Shown here: piece after piece, positions 1 to 9,795 of the stretch
Position numbering within the stretch: position 1 is the stretch's first letter
Layout of the letters: every line of letters starts with the position of its first letter
Source: Shinisaurus crocodilurus
Lineage: Eukaryota > Chordata > Lepidosauria > Squamata > Shinisauridae
DNA length: 64,000 nt
NCBI GenBank assembly: GCA_021292165.1
Contig: CM037879.1
Coordinates: 15,895,525-15,959,524, forward strand
Reading direction: 5' to 3'
Program-made: the position numbers and the translations under genes
Notes under the pieces: generated by a model
Told to the model about the DNA's origin: nothing
Databases searched by the model: none
Seen by the model: only the letters and a program-made list of their open reading frames with translations

Positions 1-1627
1 TGCAGACTGAAGGGGCAGGATTGCAGCTTGAGATTGATAGGCAAATGGTCAAGGAGCACCTGATTACTCTGAACGAGTTTAAATCTCCAGGGCCTGATGA
101 GCTGCATCCTAGAGTAATAAAGGAACTGGCAGAAGAACTCTCAGAACCACTGTCTATTATCTTTGAGAAATCATGGAGGACAGGTGAAGTGCCAGACGAC
201 TGGAGGAGGGCAAATGTTGTTCCCATCTTCAAAAAGGGCAAGAAGGAGGAACCTGGGAACTATAGGCCAGTCAGTCTGACATCAATCCCCGGGAAGATTT
301 TGGAGCAGATTATAAAGAAGTCAGTCTGCAAGCACCTTGAAAACAATGCAGTGATTACTAGAAGCCAGCATGGATTTGTCAAGAACAAATCCTGTCAGAC
401 TAATCTGATCTCATTTTTTGATCGGGTAACCTCCCTTGTGGACTGTGGGAATGCTGTGGACATTATATATCTGGACTTCAGCAAAGCTTTCGACAAAGTG
501 CCTCATGATATCCTGATTAGTAAGCTAGCTAAGAGTGGGCTAGATGGAACAACTATCAGGTGGATCCACAATTGGCTACAGAATCGGACTCAAAGAGTGC
601 TTATCAATGGTTCCTTCTCAAACTGGGGAGAGGTAACGAGCGGGGTACCACAGGGCTCGGTCCTGGGCCCGGTGCTCTTCAACATTTTTATTAATGACTT
701 GGATCAGGAGGTACAGGGAATGCTTATCAAATTTGCAGATGACACAAAGTTGGGTGGAACAGCTAATACTCTGGAAGACAGAAACAAAATTCAAAGTGAC
801 CTCGATAGGCTGGAGCGCTGGGCCGAAAACAACAGAATGAAATTTAATAGGCATAAATGCCAAGTGCTGCACCTAGGGAGAGGAAACCAAATGCAGAGTT
901 ACAGAATGGGGGACACTTGGCTCAACAATACTACAAGTGAGAAGGATCTTGGAATTGTGGTAGATCACAAACTGAATATGAGCCAGCAATGCGATGTGGC
1001 TGCAAAGAAGGCAAATGCTATTTTGGGCTGTATTAATAGCAGTATAGCTTCCAAATCGCGGGAAGTGATAATTCCACTTTACTCGGCACTGGTTAGGCCT
1101 CATCTTGAGTACTGCGTCCAGTTCTGGGCACCTCACTTTAAGAAGGACATAGACAAACTGGAGAGGGTTCAGAGGAGGGCAACAAGGATGATAAAGGGAC
1201 TGGAAACAAGGCCCTATGAGGAGAGACTGAAAGAACTGGGCATGTTTAGCCTTCAGAAGAGGAGACTGAGGGGAGATATGATTGCACTCTTCCAGTATTT
1301 GAAGGGATGTCACACAGAGGAGGGCAAAGATCTCTTCTCGTTCATCCCAGTTTGCAGGACACGGAATAATGGGCTCAAGTTACAGGAACCTAGATTCCAC
1401 CTAAACATCAGGAAAAATTTCCTGACTGTCAGAGCAATAAGACAATGGAATCAACTACCTAGGGAGGTCATGGGCTCTCCCAGTCTGGAGGCATTCAAGG
1501 TGCAGCTGGACAGACATCTGTCAGAGATGCTTTGACCTAGATTCCTGCATTGAGCAGGGGGTTGGACTCGATGGCCTTGTAGGCCCCTTCCAACTCTACT
1601 TTTCTATGATTTCTATGATTTCTATGA
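1..1627 (+). mobile_element. CR1 LINE, 3' part of a young copy running off the left edge
   Basis: This is a CR1 non-LTR retrotransposon entering from the left. It holds the RT reading frame, a short 3' untranslated region beginning just after the stop at 1535, and a terminal repeat of the octamer-like unit TTTCTATGA at about 1600-1627, the usual CR1 3' end instead of a poly(A) tail. The 3' segment GGTTGGACTCGATGGCC followed by TTGTAGGCCCCTTCCAACTC recurs in the SINEs at 3926, 24419, 25931 and 56635. The frame has no stop or frameshift, so the copy is young. How far it extends to the left cannot be seen. Confidence 0.95.
3..1535 (+). CDS. CR1 ORF2 reverse transcriptase, C-terminal part (5' end outside window)
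   Basis: The frame is open from base 3 through the stop TGA at 1533-1535, about 510 codons, with no ATG that need be the start; it is the downstream part of CR1 ORF2, whose endonuclease half would lie left of the window. Counting from base 21, the RT palm motifs are in order: SPGPDELHP near residues 22-30, YLDFSKAFD (motif A, catalytic Asp) at 150-158, GVPQGSVLGP (motif B) at 208-217 and FADD (motif C, catalytic Asp pair) at 238-241. The CR1 C-terminal region follows, with RPHLEYCVQFW and KRRLRGDMIALFQYL. The enzyme would copy element RNA at a nicked chromosomal target. All visible catalytic residues are present. Activity cannot be judged without ORF1 and the 5' half. Confidence 0.95.
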   Translation, partial: QTEGAGLQLEIDRQMVKEHLITLNEFKSPGPDELHPRVIKELAEELSEPLSIIFEKSWRTGEVPDDWRRANVVPIFKKGKKEEPGNYRPVSLTSIPGKILEQIIKKSVCKHLENNAVITRSQHGFVKNKSCQTNLISFFDRVTSLVDCGNAVDIIYLDFSKAFDKVPHDILISKLAKSGLDGTTIRWIHNWLQNRTQRVLINGSFSNWGEVTSGVPQGSVLGPVLFNIFINDLDQEVQGMLIKFADDTKLGGTANTLEDRNKIQSDLDRLERWAENNRMKFNRHKCQVLHLGRGNQMQSYRMGDTWLNNTTSEKDLGIVVDHKLNMSQQCDVAAKKANAILGCINSSIASKSREVIIPLYSALVRPHLEYCVQFWAPHFKKDIDKLERVQRRATRMIKGLETRPYEERLKELGMFSLQKRRLRGDMIALFQYLKGCHTEEGKDLFSFIPVCRTRNNGLKLQEPRFHLNIRKNFLTVRAIRQWNQLPREVMGSPSLEAFKVQLDRHLSEML

Positions 1628-2634
1628 CTTGTCAAGCTATTTTCTTTAATGAGCTTGTTAAAATTTCAGATCTGTTGTCTCTGTAAGTTAAATGATCATA
1701 TTCATTCATTTAGAAAGAACATGTTTTGGCAGGTCACAGCTCCAGAATGTAGAAAGACGTGTCACAATTAAAAAGAAAACCTTTCAGATTAACGATAGAG
1801 TAGGGTTGAATGCTTTCCATGGGTTTGCTTCCATTTTATTATTGTATTAACATCTGTGCCCTGAGGTATAACATGGGTTGTTTTGACAGTATGAAATCAC
1901 ACTTTAACCGGGGTTTCTTCCCCACTTTCAGTTACTGAGTAGTGTCTAATGTATTGTAGGATATCACCATGTAATAAAAAAACAACAACACTAATTTTTA
2001 ATCAGCGCCTTTGACAACATAGGTTCTTCAACATTAGTGGAAATATGAGAGTCATGCCCCCCCCCCCGACACTGGCCTTCTCCCAGGGGTATCATATCTG
2101 TTTCTTAACACCATTATTTCCATACTAGTAAGATACCCAACAAATACTGAAATTGTCTATCAACATGAAGTCACACAGATGGGCTGTAGCAAACTGTTCC
2201 AGCTTCCCTACCCAGATGGTTTTGCTCCACCTTTCTTTCCCTTAGATCTGGTCTGTGGTGCCTTTTCATCTGCAGCCTCCCCTCCTCAGCCCCAGCCTGT
2301 CCTCACTGGCCTCTCCTCCTCTGCTGGTTGCACAACACTGGTCAGAGATATTCCAAGCATCGTTCCCCTCTGGGGAACAGAAGAGAGGGAGAAAGAGAAG
2401 GACATGGGCTCATTCACTGCCAGCTCCAGCCACACCCAATTCTGACAGATTATCCCTGGGGAATGTGGCCCTTCACAGAAAAAAGTTCCTCACTTCTGCC
2501 TCAGCTCCTGCTGCCTCCTCACCTAGTGCCTTGGGACCAGAGATGGGTGAACTTCCCTGGGATAGGTGCAGGGGAACACAGAGCAGTGTGCCACCATAGA
2601 TGTTTATTGTCTGGCCTGAAAGCATCACAGACTA
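1628..2634. other. Unclassified single-copy-looking stretch
   Basis: I see no recognisable gene or repeat here apart from a short C run near 2058-2068. Three overlapping open frames between 2179 and 2711 are proline/serine rich, lie in different phases and resemble no family I know, so I do not call them genes. Confidence 0.4.
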
Positions 2635-2884
2635 CAGTCATGCCTTGGATTGAGAGCATAATTCGTTCCGGAAACATGCTTGTAATCCAAAACACTCTTA
2701 TATCAAAATGAAATTCCCCAAAACAAATTTGTACAGAGATTTTTAATTTAAGCTGTACTACAGTACTTGTATTGCAAGACGTCGCTTGTATATAAAGTCA
2801 AATTTTTTAAAATAAATATTTAAAAATTTGCTTGTCTTGCAAAACGCTCTCAAACCAAGTTACTTGCAATCCAAGGTATTACTG
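2635..2884 (+). mobile_element. Tigger/pogo-like MITE (250 bp), TA target
   Basis: The element starts CAGTCATGCCTTGGATTGAG and ends CAATCCAAGGTATTACTG, imperfect TIRs, and is flanked on both sides by TA, the target of Tc1/mariner/pogo transposases. Near-identical copies lie at 15319-15570 and 55114-55363, and the ends match the 931-bp element at 51983-52913. It has no coding capacity and would need a transposase in trans. Confidence 0.85.
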
Positions 2885-3039
2885 TACAACTAAAACAAAT
2901 GAAAGCATCTTAGTCTACACCTACAGCAAATGTAAGCTCTTCACTCTTACGATAAGAGGACCACAGGAGCTAGATAACCATACCTTGCCTCACTAGAGAA
3001 GATGAGTTCTTGGAGAGGACACAAGGCACTACAGCAAGG

Positions 3040-3340
3040 ACAAAAGCAGGAAGGGACTGTCAGGGGAAAATATGAGAATTGTACCGGGGAGGAAACTGGA
3101 TGGAAGACCATGGCTGCCCAAAACAGGAGTGGTTCAGAAGGCTTTCTGAACCACTGGAACTAAGAAATTGCTTTCAGTATCTTTCCAGTGAGAGTGGCTC
3201 TGGGAATCCTGATGACAGACAACAACAGCAGGCTATACTGGATGGAAAAGTAGACTCAACCCTTCTAGAACTTGGTGATTCAACCACCACGTGTAAGAAA
3301 AGGATGAAAAGGATGGTGGTGGTTCCTCCTTACTGAGAGG
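3040..3340 (+). pseudogene. Fragment of CR1-type LINE ORF1 (region before the esterase domain)
   Basis: The translation from 3079 contains CFQYLSSESGSG, then DSTLLELGDSTT and CKKRMKRMVVVPPY before a stop at about 3336. From memory this resembles the part of reptilian CR1-family ORF1 proteins just upstream of the SGNH-esterase GDSLL block, in which a basic run leads into a VVVV strand. The esterase motif itself is missing: the frame ends where it would begin. It lies about 300 bp before a CR1-superfamily 3' end in the same orientation (3641), so both may be remains of one decayed copy. The identification rests on motif memory only. Confidence 0.5.
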
Positions 3341-3640
3341 TACGGAGGAAGCAGTGTGCCAGTTGGACCTGCTAACTCATGAAGTATGCTGTCTTCCCTG
3401 TGCAAAGATATAGGGTGTGGCAGACAGACTTATGAAGCCCACTCTGATCATTATCATATCTAGTTCATCTGCATGGGAATGAATGGCATTTCCAGGCAAA
3501 ACTATAAATATATCATAACTGTCTACAAAACAAGGGGCTTCTAATATGCCTGGGAAATGACATTACATGCTGACATAGCATTTTTCCAGTGCACGTTGTA
3601 TGGAAGGTCCATTGTAATGATGCTACAACATTTATCCCCT

Positions 3641-4378
3641 TATACAAATTGATGGTGCGACCGCACTTAGAATACTGGGTACAGTTCTGGTCACCAACCT
3701 AAAAAAAGGATATTGTAGAGTTGGGAAAAGTGCAGACAAGGACAGCTCAAATGATCAAGGGGCTGGAGCAACTCCTCTATGAGGAAAGGTTACACCAGGT
3801 TGGATTGTCTAGCTTAGAAAAAAGGCAAGTGAGGGGAGACACGATAGAGGTGTACAAAATTATGCATGGTGGGGAGAAAGTGGATAGGGAGACATTTTTC
3901 TCCCCCTCTCATAATGCTAGAACCTGGGATCAGGGTCAGGCCTGGTTATTACTTGGATGGGAGACCTCTCCTCTAGTTTCCTGCATTGAGCAGGGGGTTG
4001 GACTTGATGGCCTTGTAGGCCCCTTCCAACTCTATGATCCTATGATCCTAAGTCCTTCCTCACACAGTGTAGAGTAAAACTATGGAATTCACTTCCACAA
4101 GTTGTAGTGATAGCCACCAATCTGGATGGCTTTAAGAGGAGACTAGACAAATTCATGGAGGAGAAGGCTAACAACAGCTACTAGTCCTGATGGCTATATG
4201 CTTCCTCCAGTATCAGAGGAAGTATGCCTATGTACACCAGTTGCTGGGGAACATGGTGGGAGGGTGCTGTTGCACTCATGTCCTGCTTGTGGGTTTCCCA
4301 CGGGCAGCTGGTTGAACAGAATGTTGGACTAGATGGACCCTTGGTCTGATCCGGCATGGCTCTTCTGATGTTCTGATT
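3641..4378 (+). mobile_element. CR1-superfamily (L3-like) LINE, 3' end, interrupted by a SINE
   Basis: The first part translates to a degraded LINE C-terminus with TAQMIKGLEQLLYEERL and SSLEKRQVRGDTIEVYKIM, the same domain as residues after the palm in CR1 ORF2 but clearly diverged from the copy at the left edge. After a SINE insertion at 3926-4050 the frame resumes with LSPSSHSVE. The untranslated tail ends GGACTAGATGGACCCTTGG, then TCTGATCC..GGCTCTTCTGATGTTCTGATT. This tail recurs as fragments at 4605, 12862, 36205, 41085, 42455 and 50850, marking a second, older LINE lineage. A deletion accompanies the SINE insertion. Confidence 0.8.
3926..4050 (+). mobile_element. 5S-CR1 composite SINE, 5'-truncated, inside a LINE
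   Basis: The left part reads GGTCAGGCCTGGTTATTACT followed by TGGATGGGAGACC, matching the box C region of vertebrate 5S rRNA (GGTCGGGCCTGGTTAGTACT and on). The right part is the CR1 3' end (GAGCAGGGGGTTGGACTTGA, then TGGCCTTGTAGGCCCC) with CTATGATC repeats. The 5' half with 5S box A is missing. Fuller copies lie on the minus strand at 24419, 25931 and 56635. Confidence 0.8.
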
Positions 4379-4379
4379 G

Positions 4380-4600
4380 ATTGATTTGATTTGTATCTCG
4401 GCTTTCTACCAAGAAAATAACACTCAAGGTGGCTTATAATCATGGTAACTAAATAAAAATAAAATAAAAACTAGAATAAAACAATAATAAAACAAATACA
4501 CTAAAAGTGCAACAATAACAACGAAATAAAAGCAGCACCCAACCCAACAGGCCAGGTTGCATGCCAAAGGCCTGCTTGAATAAAAAAATGCCTTTGCCTT
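4380..4600 (-). mobile_element. LINE 3'-end fragment (L2-like, second type)
   Basis: An AT-rich segment that includes CACTCAAGGTGGCTTATAAT and AATGCCAAAGGCCTGCTTGA-like sequence has a second copy at 44278-44525 in the same orientation. On the minus strand it reads as a LINE 3' untranslated region ending in AAATCAAATCAATC. The exact clade is not certain. At 4605 it passes directly into an L3-like tail. Confidence 0.5.
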
Positions 4601-4604
4601 CCAC

Positions 4605-4676
4605 TGTGTGAACAGAATGCGGGACTAGATGGACCTTGGTCTGATCCAGCAGGGCTCTTCTGATGTTCTTATTTCC
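4605..4676 (+). mobile_element. L3-like LINE 3' tail fragment
   Basis: The segment GTGTGAACAGAATGCGGGAC then TAGATGGACCTTGGTCTGATCC matches the tail of the L3-like LINE that ends at 4378. It is one of seven such tails in the window. Confidence 0.7.
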
Positions 4677-4969
4677 CAGGGGCATTAGCACCCCCATTTT
4701 CAAAGCACCTAGCAGCTGTGCTGCCGGACACTCTGCTGAGCCACAGCTTTATTTTTAAAGGTAAAAATGCCATTTAAAAGGTTGAAAAGTTTTAAAATCC
4801 ATGAACCACCTCGTAATTAAAGGTGTAAGTACTACTGCCCCCCATCTGAACTTTCAAACCCCATCTGAATGTCTGCCCCGCCTCCTGATCTTCAGGGTGG
4901 TTTTTGCTACCACCCCATGACCCAGCTGAATAGGTAGAAATTTGGTTGGGTTGGACATTCAGATCAGCC

Positions 4970-5235
4970 ACAGTCTATGCCCTAATGTACAGGATATGGG
5001 AAATAAACAAGATGAGCTTGACTCCTAGTACAGGAAGGTAAATTCAACTTGATAGACATAACTGAGACTTGGTGGGACGACTCCTATGATTGGAATGTGG
5101 TAACTGAAGGATATAACTTTGGCAAAAAGAATAAATGCAACAGAAAGGGAGGAGTAGCTTTAAATGTCAAGAATGTGTATACCTGCACAGAAATTCAAGA
5201 GACTGAACAAGGTAGCTTTGTAGAGAGCATCTAGG
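4970..5235 (+). pseudogene. CR1-type LINE endonuclease fragment
   Basis: The frame from 5049 reads IDITETWWDDSYDWNVV..EGYNF and then NRKGGVALNVKN, the early part of the apurinic-like endonuclease of CR1 ORF2 (ITETWW, a degraded RRGGGVALYVK). Only about 60 codons are clean; upstream the frame is broken by a stop near 5024. It is an old copy and not part of the intact RT at the left edge. It is followed at once by a Sauria SINE. Confidence 0.8.
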
Positions 5236-5347
5236 TAAAAAGAAATAGAGAAAAATAAAATTAAAAAGAGCTGCCTGTTCCTTCTGGGGAGCCTAGTAAC
5301 TGTGATGGCAGAATCTGTCAAGTCATCTTTCCCCACCTCCCTAAAGA

Positions 5348-5590
5348 GAGCCAGCGTGGCGTAGTGGTGAGAGTGTTGGACTGGGACTCTGGAGATCCAG
5401 GTTCTAGTCCCCACTCGGCCATGAAACTCACTGGGTGACTTTGGGCCAGTCACTGACTCTCAGCCTAACCCTACCTCACAGGGTTGTTGTGAGGATAAAG
5501 TGGAGAGGAGGAGGAGGATTATGTAAGCTGCCTTGGGTTCCTTGCAGGAAAAAAGGTGGGGTATAAATATAATAAATAAATAAATAATAA
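5348..5590 (+). mobile_element. Sauria-type SINE
   Basis: The tRNA-like head has a box A (TGGCGTAGTGGTGAGAGTG) and a box B (GGTTCTAGTCCC), an internal RNA polymerase III promoter. The body follows (CACTGGGTGACTTTGGGCCA, CTCACAGGGTTGTTGTGAGG), then the tail GGGGTATAAATATAATAAAT. Nine copies or pieces occur in the window. Such SINEs are known from squamates and are thought to use a BovB LINE for retroposition; I saw no BovB here. Confidence 0.9.
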
Positions 5591-6006
5591 AAATATAACT
5601 AGAGCTGGGCTGGGCCAGAGAGATGCAGGCTTATGGGTAAGAGCTAAAGGGCTCTTGCCTGATGGTTCTTAGCTCTTGACTGCAACAGAGAGAGGGGACC
5701 AACCAGCTGAAGGAACAACCTGACCCCAAGACTGGAAGAACTATGAGAATCAGCAGAACCAGGCTGCCTGTGTTTACTGGGAAGGAAGTGTGGAAGAGAG
5801 CAAGGAAGAAGACCTGGTGTGGAGCATCCAGGGCAGCCTCTGAAGTCCTGGCTCTGCCCCAGGAGGTTGACTAACATCTGGCTGCATTTCCAGACCTTTC
5901 AGGAGTGGAGATGGAAGCCAGCTGCTACTGTCAGGTCATCACTGGGTGCGTGGTTGAGCCAAGGGGGCTCAACCACCCTTGGTTGGCTCAACCCTTGGCT
6001 CAACCA
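5591..6006. other. Unclassified stretch with short inverted repeats
   Basis: I recognise no gene. At 5945-6006 the words GGTTGAGCC and GGCTCAACC alternate several times, giving small overlapping inverted repeats around GGCTCAACCACCCTTGG. They run directly into a SINE tail. Confidence 0.4.
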
Positions 6007-6080
6007 TAATAAGGGAGGAACATGTATACTGCTCTCAGTTCTTTGGAGGAAGGGTATGATATATATGTAATAAATAATAA
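6007..6080 (+). mobile_element. Sauria-type SINE, 3'-end fragment of an older subfamily
   Basis: AATAAGGGAGGAACATGTAT and CTTTGGAGGAAGGGTATGAT, then ATATATGTAATAAATAATAA, match the 3' end of the split SINE at 7560-7746. The head and body are absent. Confidence 0.65.
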
Positions 6081-6210
6081 TCAGACCCCCTTTTCAGTTC
6101 AATGTAAGTTTCCTTTGGGGATGAGAACCAAGAAATTAGAATGTGTGTGCTCATACCCAGGGGAGGCTGGTGACTCCTGTGTCAGTGGGGCTCCTTATCC
6201 ATTGCAGCTT

Positions 6211-6316
6211 TTATTCTGAGCTTTAAAGGAGCTATCCATGTTGCTGTACCCCATCCCCCAAATAGGTTCACCACCGTGGAGCACCATGGATAGCTCCTAA
6301 AAAAAGCTCAGAATAA
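6211..6316. repeat. Foldback element with about 27-bp arms
   Basis: The left arm begins TTATTCTGAGCTTTAAAGGA and the right arm ends ATAGCTCCTAAAAAAAGCTC AGAATAA. The arms pair apart from a few bases in the A/T run. The loop contains CCACCGTGGAGCACCATGG. It may be a small MITE; no TSD is evident. Confidence 0.6.
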
Positions 6317-6979
6317 GCCCACATTTGCACTAAACATTTGCGCTAAGCTTTCACTCTTGAATGCCTCTGAAATGGAGTCCTGTTCAATACATTGGTGGGC
6401 TAGTACCCAGGAGAAGAAATTAATGTATACTACTCAATCGAACTCATACTACACAAAGTGCTTTATATTAGGCAATCCTTTCATGGATGGACATATGGAA
6501 GGAATCTGACATGCACCATCCCATTAACCACCTGCAAACATTTTTAGCGATGCAATCTCCATGTTATGCTATGTATTTATTTTCATATTCTGTACAGTAT
6601 TTGCAGTATATTTTTAATCATAGCAAAGCTTGCTTTCATCCATCAAAGCCAAATGTCTCCTTTCAGACCATTTGTTTACTTTTTTTCAATACCCATCCTT
6701 CATTTTAGTTCTTCTCCCAAGGCACACACTGTATGCCTGTTGAATGTCCTCCAAGCAAGCAGAAATATATTATTTTAACAAATGGAGCTACGTTCAGTAA
6801 AAGCAACTTCTGATTTCACAGGCAAACTAAACACCGAGGGATTTCCCCCTCCCGCTGTAACCATTTTGGCTCAAGGGAGAAGAAGAAACTCATAATTTAT
6901 CATATCCTGTCCCATCATATGTAACAGTAGCCCTTTCCACTGCAAAGGTTAAAAACATAAGATGAGCTCTACTGGATAA
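6317..6979. other. No recognisable feature
   Basis: AT-rich sequence with no open frame resembling a known protein and no repeat that I could match elsewhere in the window. Confidence 0.4.
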
Positions 6980-7006
6980 GAGCCAGTGTGATGTAGTGAC
7001 TCCCCG

Positions 7007-7560
7007 TAGGGATGTACAAGAATTTCGTTCCTGTTCACAAAATCATGCAGGCATGTCCCATTCGCAACCCCGAATGTGAGCAGGAGTATAATTCTTGGGA
7101 AATGTTCACAATTAGCCAAGCTTTGTGTTCACGTTCAAAAGTGCACACTTGTGCAAGTGCACACTTCCAAAAATGCACACTTCCCCCTCCCACCTACAGT
7201 TTTATACTTTAGACCAGGGCTCTCCAACCTTGGGTCCCCAGATGTTGCTGGCCTACAGCTCCCAGCATACCCAGCCAGTATGGCTAATGGCAAGGGATTC
7301 TGGGAACTGTAGTCCAGCAACATCTGGGGACCCAAGGTTGGAGAGCCCTGCTTCAGACTATGGGGGAAATGTGCATATTTGGTGTGCATGCTTGGAAAAG
7401 TGCACATTTTTCATGTTCGAAAATGCACACTTTTCGTGTTTGGGAGGGAAAAGAGATGCTCACACTTGGGAGTGAGAATGAGACAAGACAAGCATCGAGG
7501 TGGAAAACAAAGAACCTTGATGAGCTCAAACATTGCTTGTCCTTCCATCCCTAGGAGTAG
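7007..7560. mobile_element. MITE rich in TGCACACTT motifs (TAGGGATGT ends)
   Basis: Starts TAGGGATGTACAAGAATTTC and repeatedly contains GTGCACACTT/AAAATGCACACTT words. Relatives with the same start or the same TGCACA words lie at 37132-37571 and 62790-63183, and possibly near 58870. The 3' end is not sharp. It has no coding capacity. Confidence 0.5.
7215..7350. mobile_element. Palindromic hAT MITE (CAGGGCTCTCCAACC ends)
   Basis: TIRs CAGGGCTCTCCAACCTTGGG and its complement at the right end extend inward through GTCCCCAGATGTTGCTGG. The flanks CTTTAGAC (7207-7214) and CTTCAGAC (7351-7358) match at 7 of 8 positions, an 8-bp hAT-type TSD. Related to the copies at 14003, 44000 and 62450. Confidence 0.85.
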
Positions 7561-7744
7561 ATTGCTTTAGGTCAACCAGTTAGACACAGGTTCTAGTCCA
7601 TGTTCAGCCCCAAAGTTCGCTGGAGGACCTTGGGCCAGTCATTCTGTTTCAGTCTAACCTACCTCACAAGGTGGTTATTGGGATAATAAGGGAGGAACAT
7701 GTATTACTGCTCTCAGCTCTTTGGAGGAAGGGTATGATATATAA

Positions 7745-8130
7745 TAGGGATGTGCATGGAACTCGATGAGGGGGTGGAAGCGGGACAAACTCACCCCGCT
7801 CGCCCCCAAGCTCCACGGAACTTACTTTTCCCCGGCTCGGCACAACTCCCCGGAGAGGAGCCGGGGAGAGGTACTTCCAGGTCCCCGGCACTTCTTGTCT
7901 GGGTCCCCGGTGCTGAGTTTTTTCCGTAAAATCCAATGTAAACTACCTTAAAACGGCCACGAATAGCCTATTTGCGGCTGTTTTAAGGTAGTTTACCTTG
8001 TTTTTTATGGAAAAAATGAAGCGCCAGGGACCCGGAAGTGACACGACGGGGACCCGGAAGTCTGCCGGGCACCTCGCTGAGTGCCGTGGAACAGATCCCA
8101 TGGTGGGGGTGCTCAGCGAGTGCAATAATA
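7745..8130. mobile_element. Foldback MITE with AAACGGCC-type hairpin core
   Basis: Starts TAGGGATGTGCATGGAACTC. The central hairpin has AACTACCTTAAAACGGCC on the left and GGCTGTTTTAAGGTAGTTTACC on the right, flanked by CCCGG-rich arms carrying GACCCGGAAGT words. Four relatives lie at 11424, 29702, 36616 and 37611. It is inserted at the very end of the split SINE. The right terminus here lacks the usual CACCCACCCCTA and is probably truncated. Confidence 0.7.
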
Positions 8131-8139
8131 ACACAGACT

Positions 8140-8987
8140 TCAAGATTCAAAACAATCTTGATAATTTGACATACTAGGCCAAAACCAACAAGATAGAATT
8201 CAAGAGATAAATGTCAAGTCCTGTATTTAGGTAGAAAATAATCAAAGGCACAAGTACAGTATAGGGGAGAGATAGTTTGGCACCAGTACATGTGAAACAG
8301 ATCTATTGTCTTAGTAGATCACAAGCTGGACATGAGCCAGCAGTGCAATGCAGATGCTGAAAAAATCTAATTCAATCCTGGTTTCCATTAACAGAAGCAT
8401 AGTGTCCAGATCATGAGAAGTAGTAGTTCCACTTTATTTTGTTCAAGACATACCACTGTAGGTTAGACTGTATCGGGAGCACTGAGTCTAGCTCTGGGTC
8501 TGGGTGCTTCATTTGAAAATGGACATTGACAGACTGGAGTGTTTCTAGAGATGAATGACCAGAATGTTGAGGCATCAGGAAACCAAGTCCTATGAAGAAA
8601 GGATGAAAGAGCTGGGTATGTTTATCCTGGAGAAGAGAGGATTGAGAGGAGACATGATAGCCATCTTCCAATATCTGAAGAGCTGTCAAGCAGAAGATGG
8701 AGCATACTTGTCCCCTGTGGTTCCAGAGGGCAGAATTGGAACTGAACTAGGAAGCAGATTTCAGCTAACATTGGAAGAAACTTCCTAATTGTAAGAACAG
8801 TTGAACGGACTCCCTCATGAGGCAGTGGGCTCTCCTTCACTGGAGGAATTCAAGCAGAGGCTGGATGGCCATCTGTCAGGGATGCTGTAGATTCATCCTG
8901 CTTTGTAGAGCCTGCATTGAGCTTTGAGTTGGGTGAGAAGACCTACAAAGTCCCTTGCAACTCTAAAAGTCTATGATTCTATAACAA
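8140..8987 (+). mobile_element. Old, degraded CR1 LINE 3' part
   Basis: Corresponds to the left-edge CR1 from about its AENNRMKFN region onward: AACAAGATAGAATTCAAGAG, GATCACAAGCTGGACATGAG, then YEERMKELGMFILEKRGLRGDMIAIFQYLKSCQ (8580-8690). It ends with the CR1 tail CTCTAAAAGTCTATGATTCT. Several stops and frameshifts break the frame, so it is an ancient copy of the lineage that is intact at 1-1627. Confidence 0.85.
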
Positions 8988-9579
8988 ATCAACCCAAATG
9001 GTAGCTTCTAACTGAGGAATTTAGTATTGTAAGCAGCATCTCAAGTCCCATAATACTCACAGCAGCTGATATTCAGAGGTCTCCGGGCTCTGAACACAAA
9101 GGTTCTACTTCGCTAGCATGGCTAATACCTATTGAAGGGAATGGTTTCTGTTTCATAATTGTGCTAGCAGTAACCAACAATGTCTTCTATGACTAGGCCT
9201 GGAGTCAATAAAGATTATTGCCACTGATTATTTGAGAGGAAAATAAAAGCAACCTGTACCTGATTTCCACCGTATCAGACATAAAAGCACAACAACAATC
9301 TTGTTATCTCTACGACTGGACGCTGGCATATTTCGATCTGCCTGGAGAAGTAAATTACCATTTCTGAACAGAATCATTTCCGGGCACACTGTTTTACATT
9401 TCTTTAATGCTTCATTACAAAAATCAATGTAGCGTGAATAAACAGAAGCCTGGTAAATGGGCAGTGACTGTACCTTCCTTCACTAGCTGATACGTATCTA
9501 TAGATGGCTTAAACTTTGATAAGAGTCAGCTGAACCCTACAATTTACTCTTCTAGCATACATTGGATTGTATGTTCACG
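8988..9579. other. No recognisable feature
   Basis: No open frame with recognisable protein similarity and no repeat match found within the window. Confidence 0.4.
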
Positions 9580-9728
9580 CTGAGAGTTGCTTAGTATATA
9601 ACTAAGTATATAACCTACTGTTATAGTATATAACCTACCTACTGTTATATATAACCTACGATTATATACAAGACAGTATACACACACACACACACACACT
9701 GTGTGTGTGTGTGTGTGTGTGTATTTTC

Positions 9729-9784
<56 letters not shown>

Positions 9785-9795
9785 CCTAATGTTAT
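9580..9795. repeat. Compound microsatellite (TATAACCTAC)/(CA)n(TG)n/(TA)n
   Basis: Imperfect repeats of TATATAACCTACTGTTATA lead into (CA)10 directly facing (TG)n at 9680-9723. After TATTTTCT there is a second (TG)n, then (TA)n to about 9784. The CA run facing a TG run can fold into a long hairpin. Confidence 0.95.

Larger units (their letters stand above)
6980..7746 (+). mobile_element. Sauria-type SINE split by a MITE
   Basis: The SINE head AGCCAGTGTGATGTAGTG lies at 6981-6998. Its body and 3' end resume at about 7560 (ACACAGGTTCTAGTCCATG, then GACCTTGGGCCAGTCATTCT) and finish with GGGTATGATATATAATA near 7746. Between them is a MITE starting TAGGGATGTACAAG at 7007, which itself holds a hAT MITE (7215-7350). 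The SINE is more diverged than the copies at 5348 and 16175, as expected of the oldest layer. Confidence 0.7.

Noticed and set aside
618..1313. Minus-strand frames opposite the CR1 RT
   Set aside because: Shadows of the plus-strand RT frame.
2179..2711. Three overlapping Pro/Ser-rich frames
   Set aside because: Different phases, no start or splice context, and the last runs into a MITE.
5160..5453. Recurrent frames beginning MTGPKSPSEFHGRVGTRTW (also 23772, 34002)
   Set aside because: Antisense translation of Sauria SINE bodies, not a protein family.
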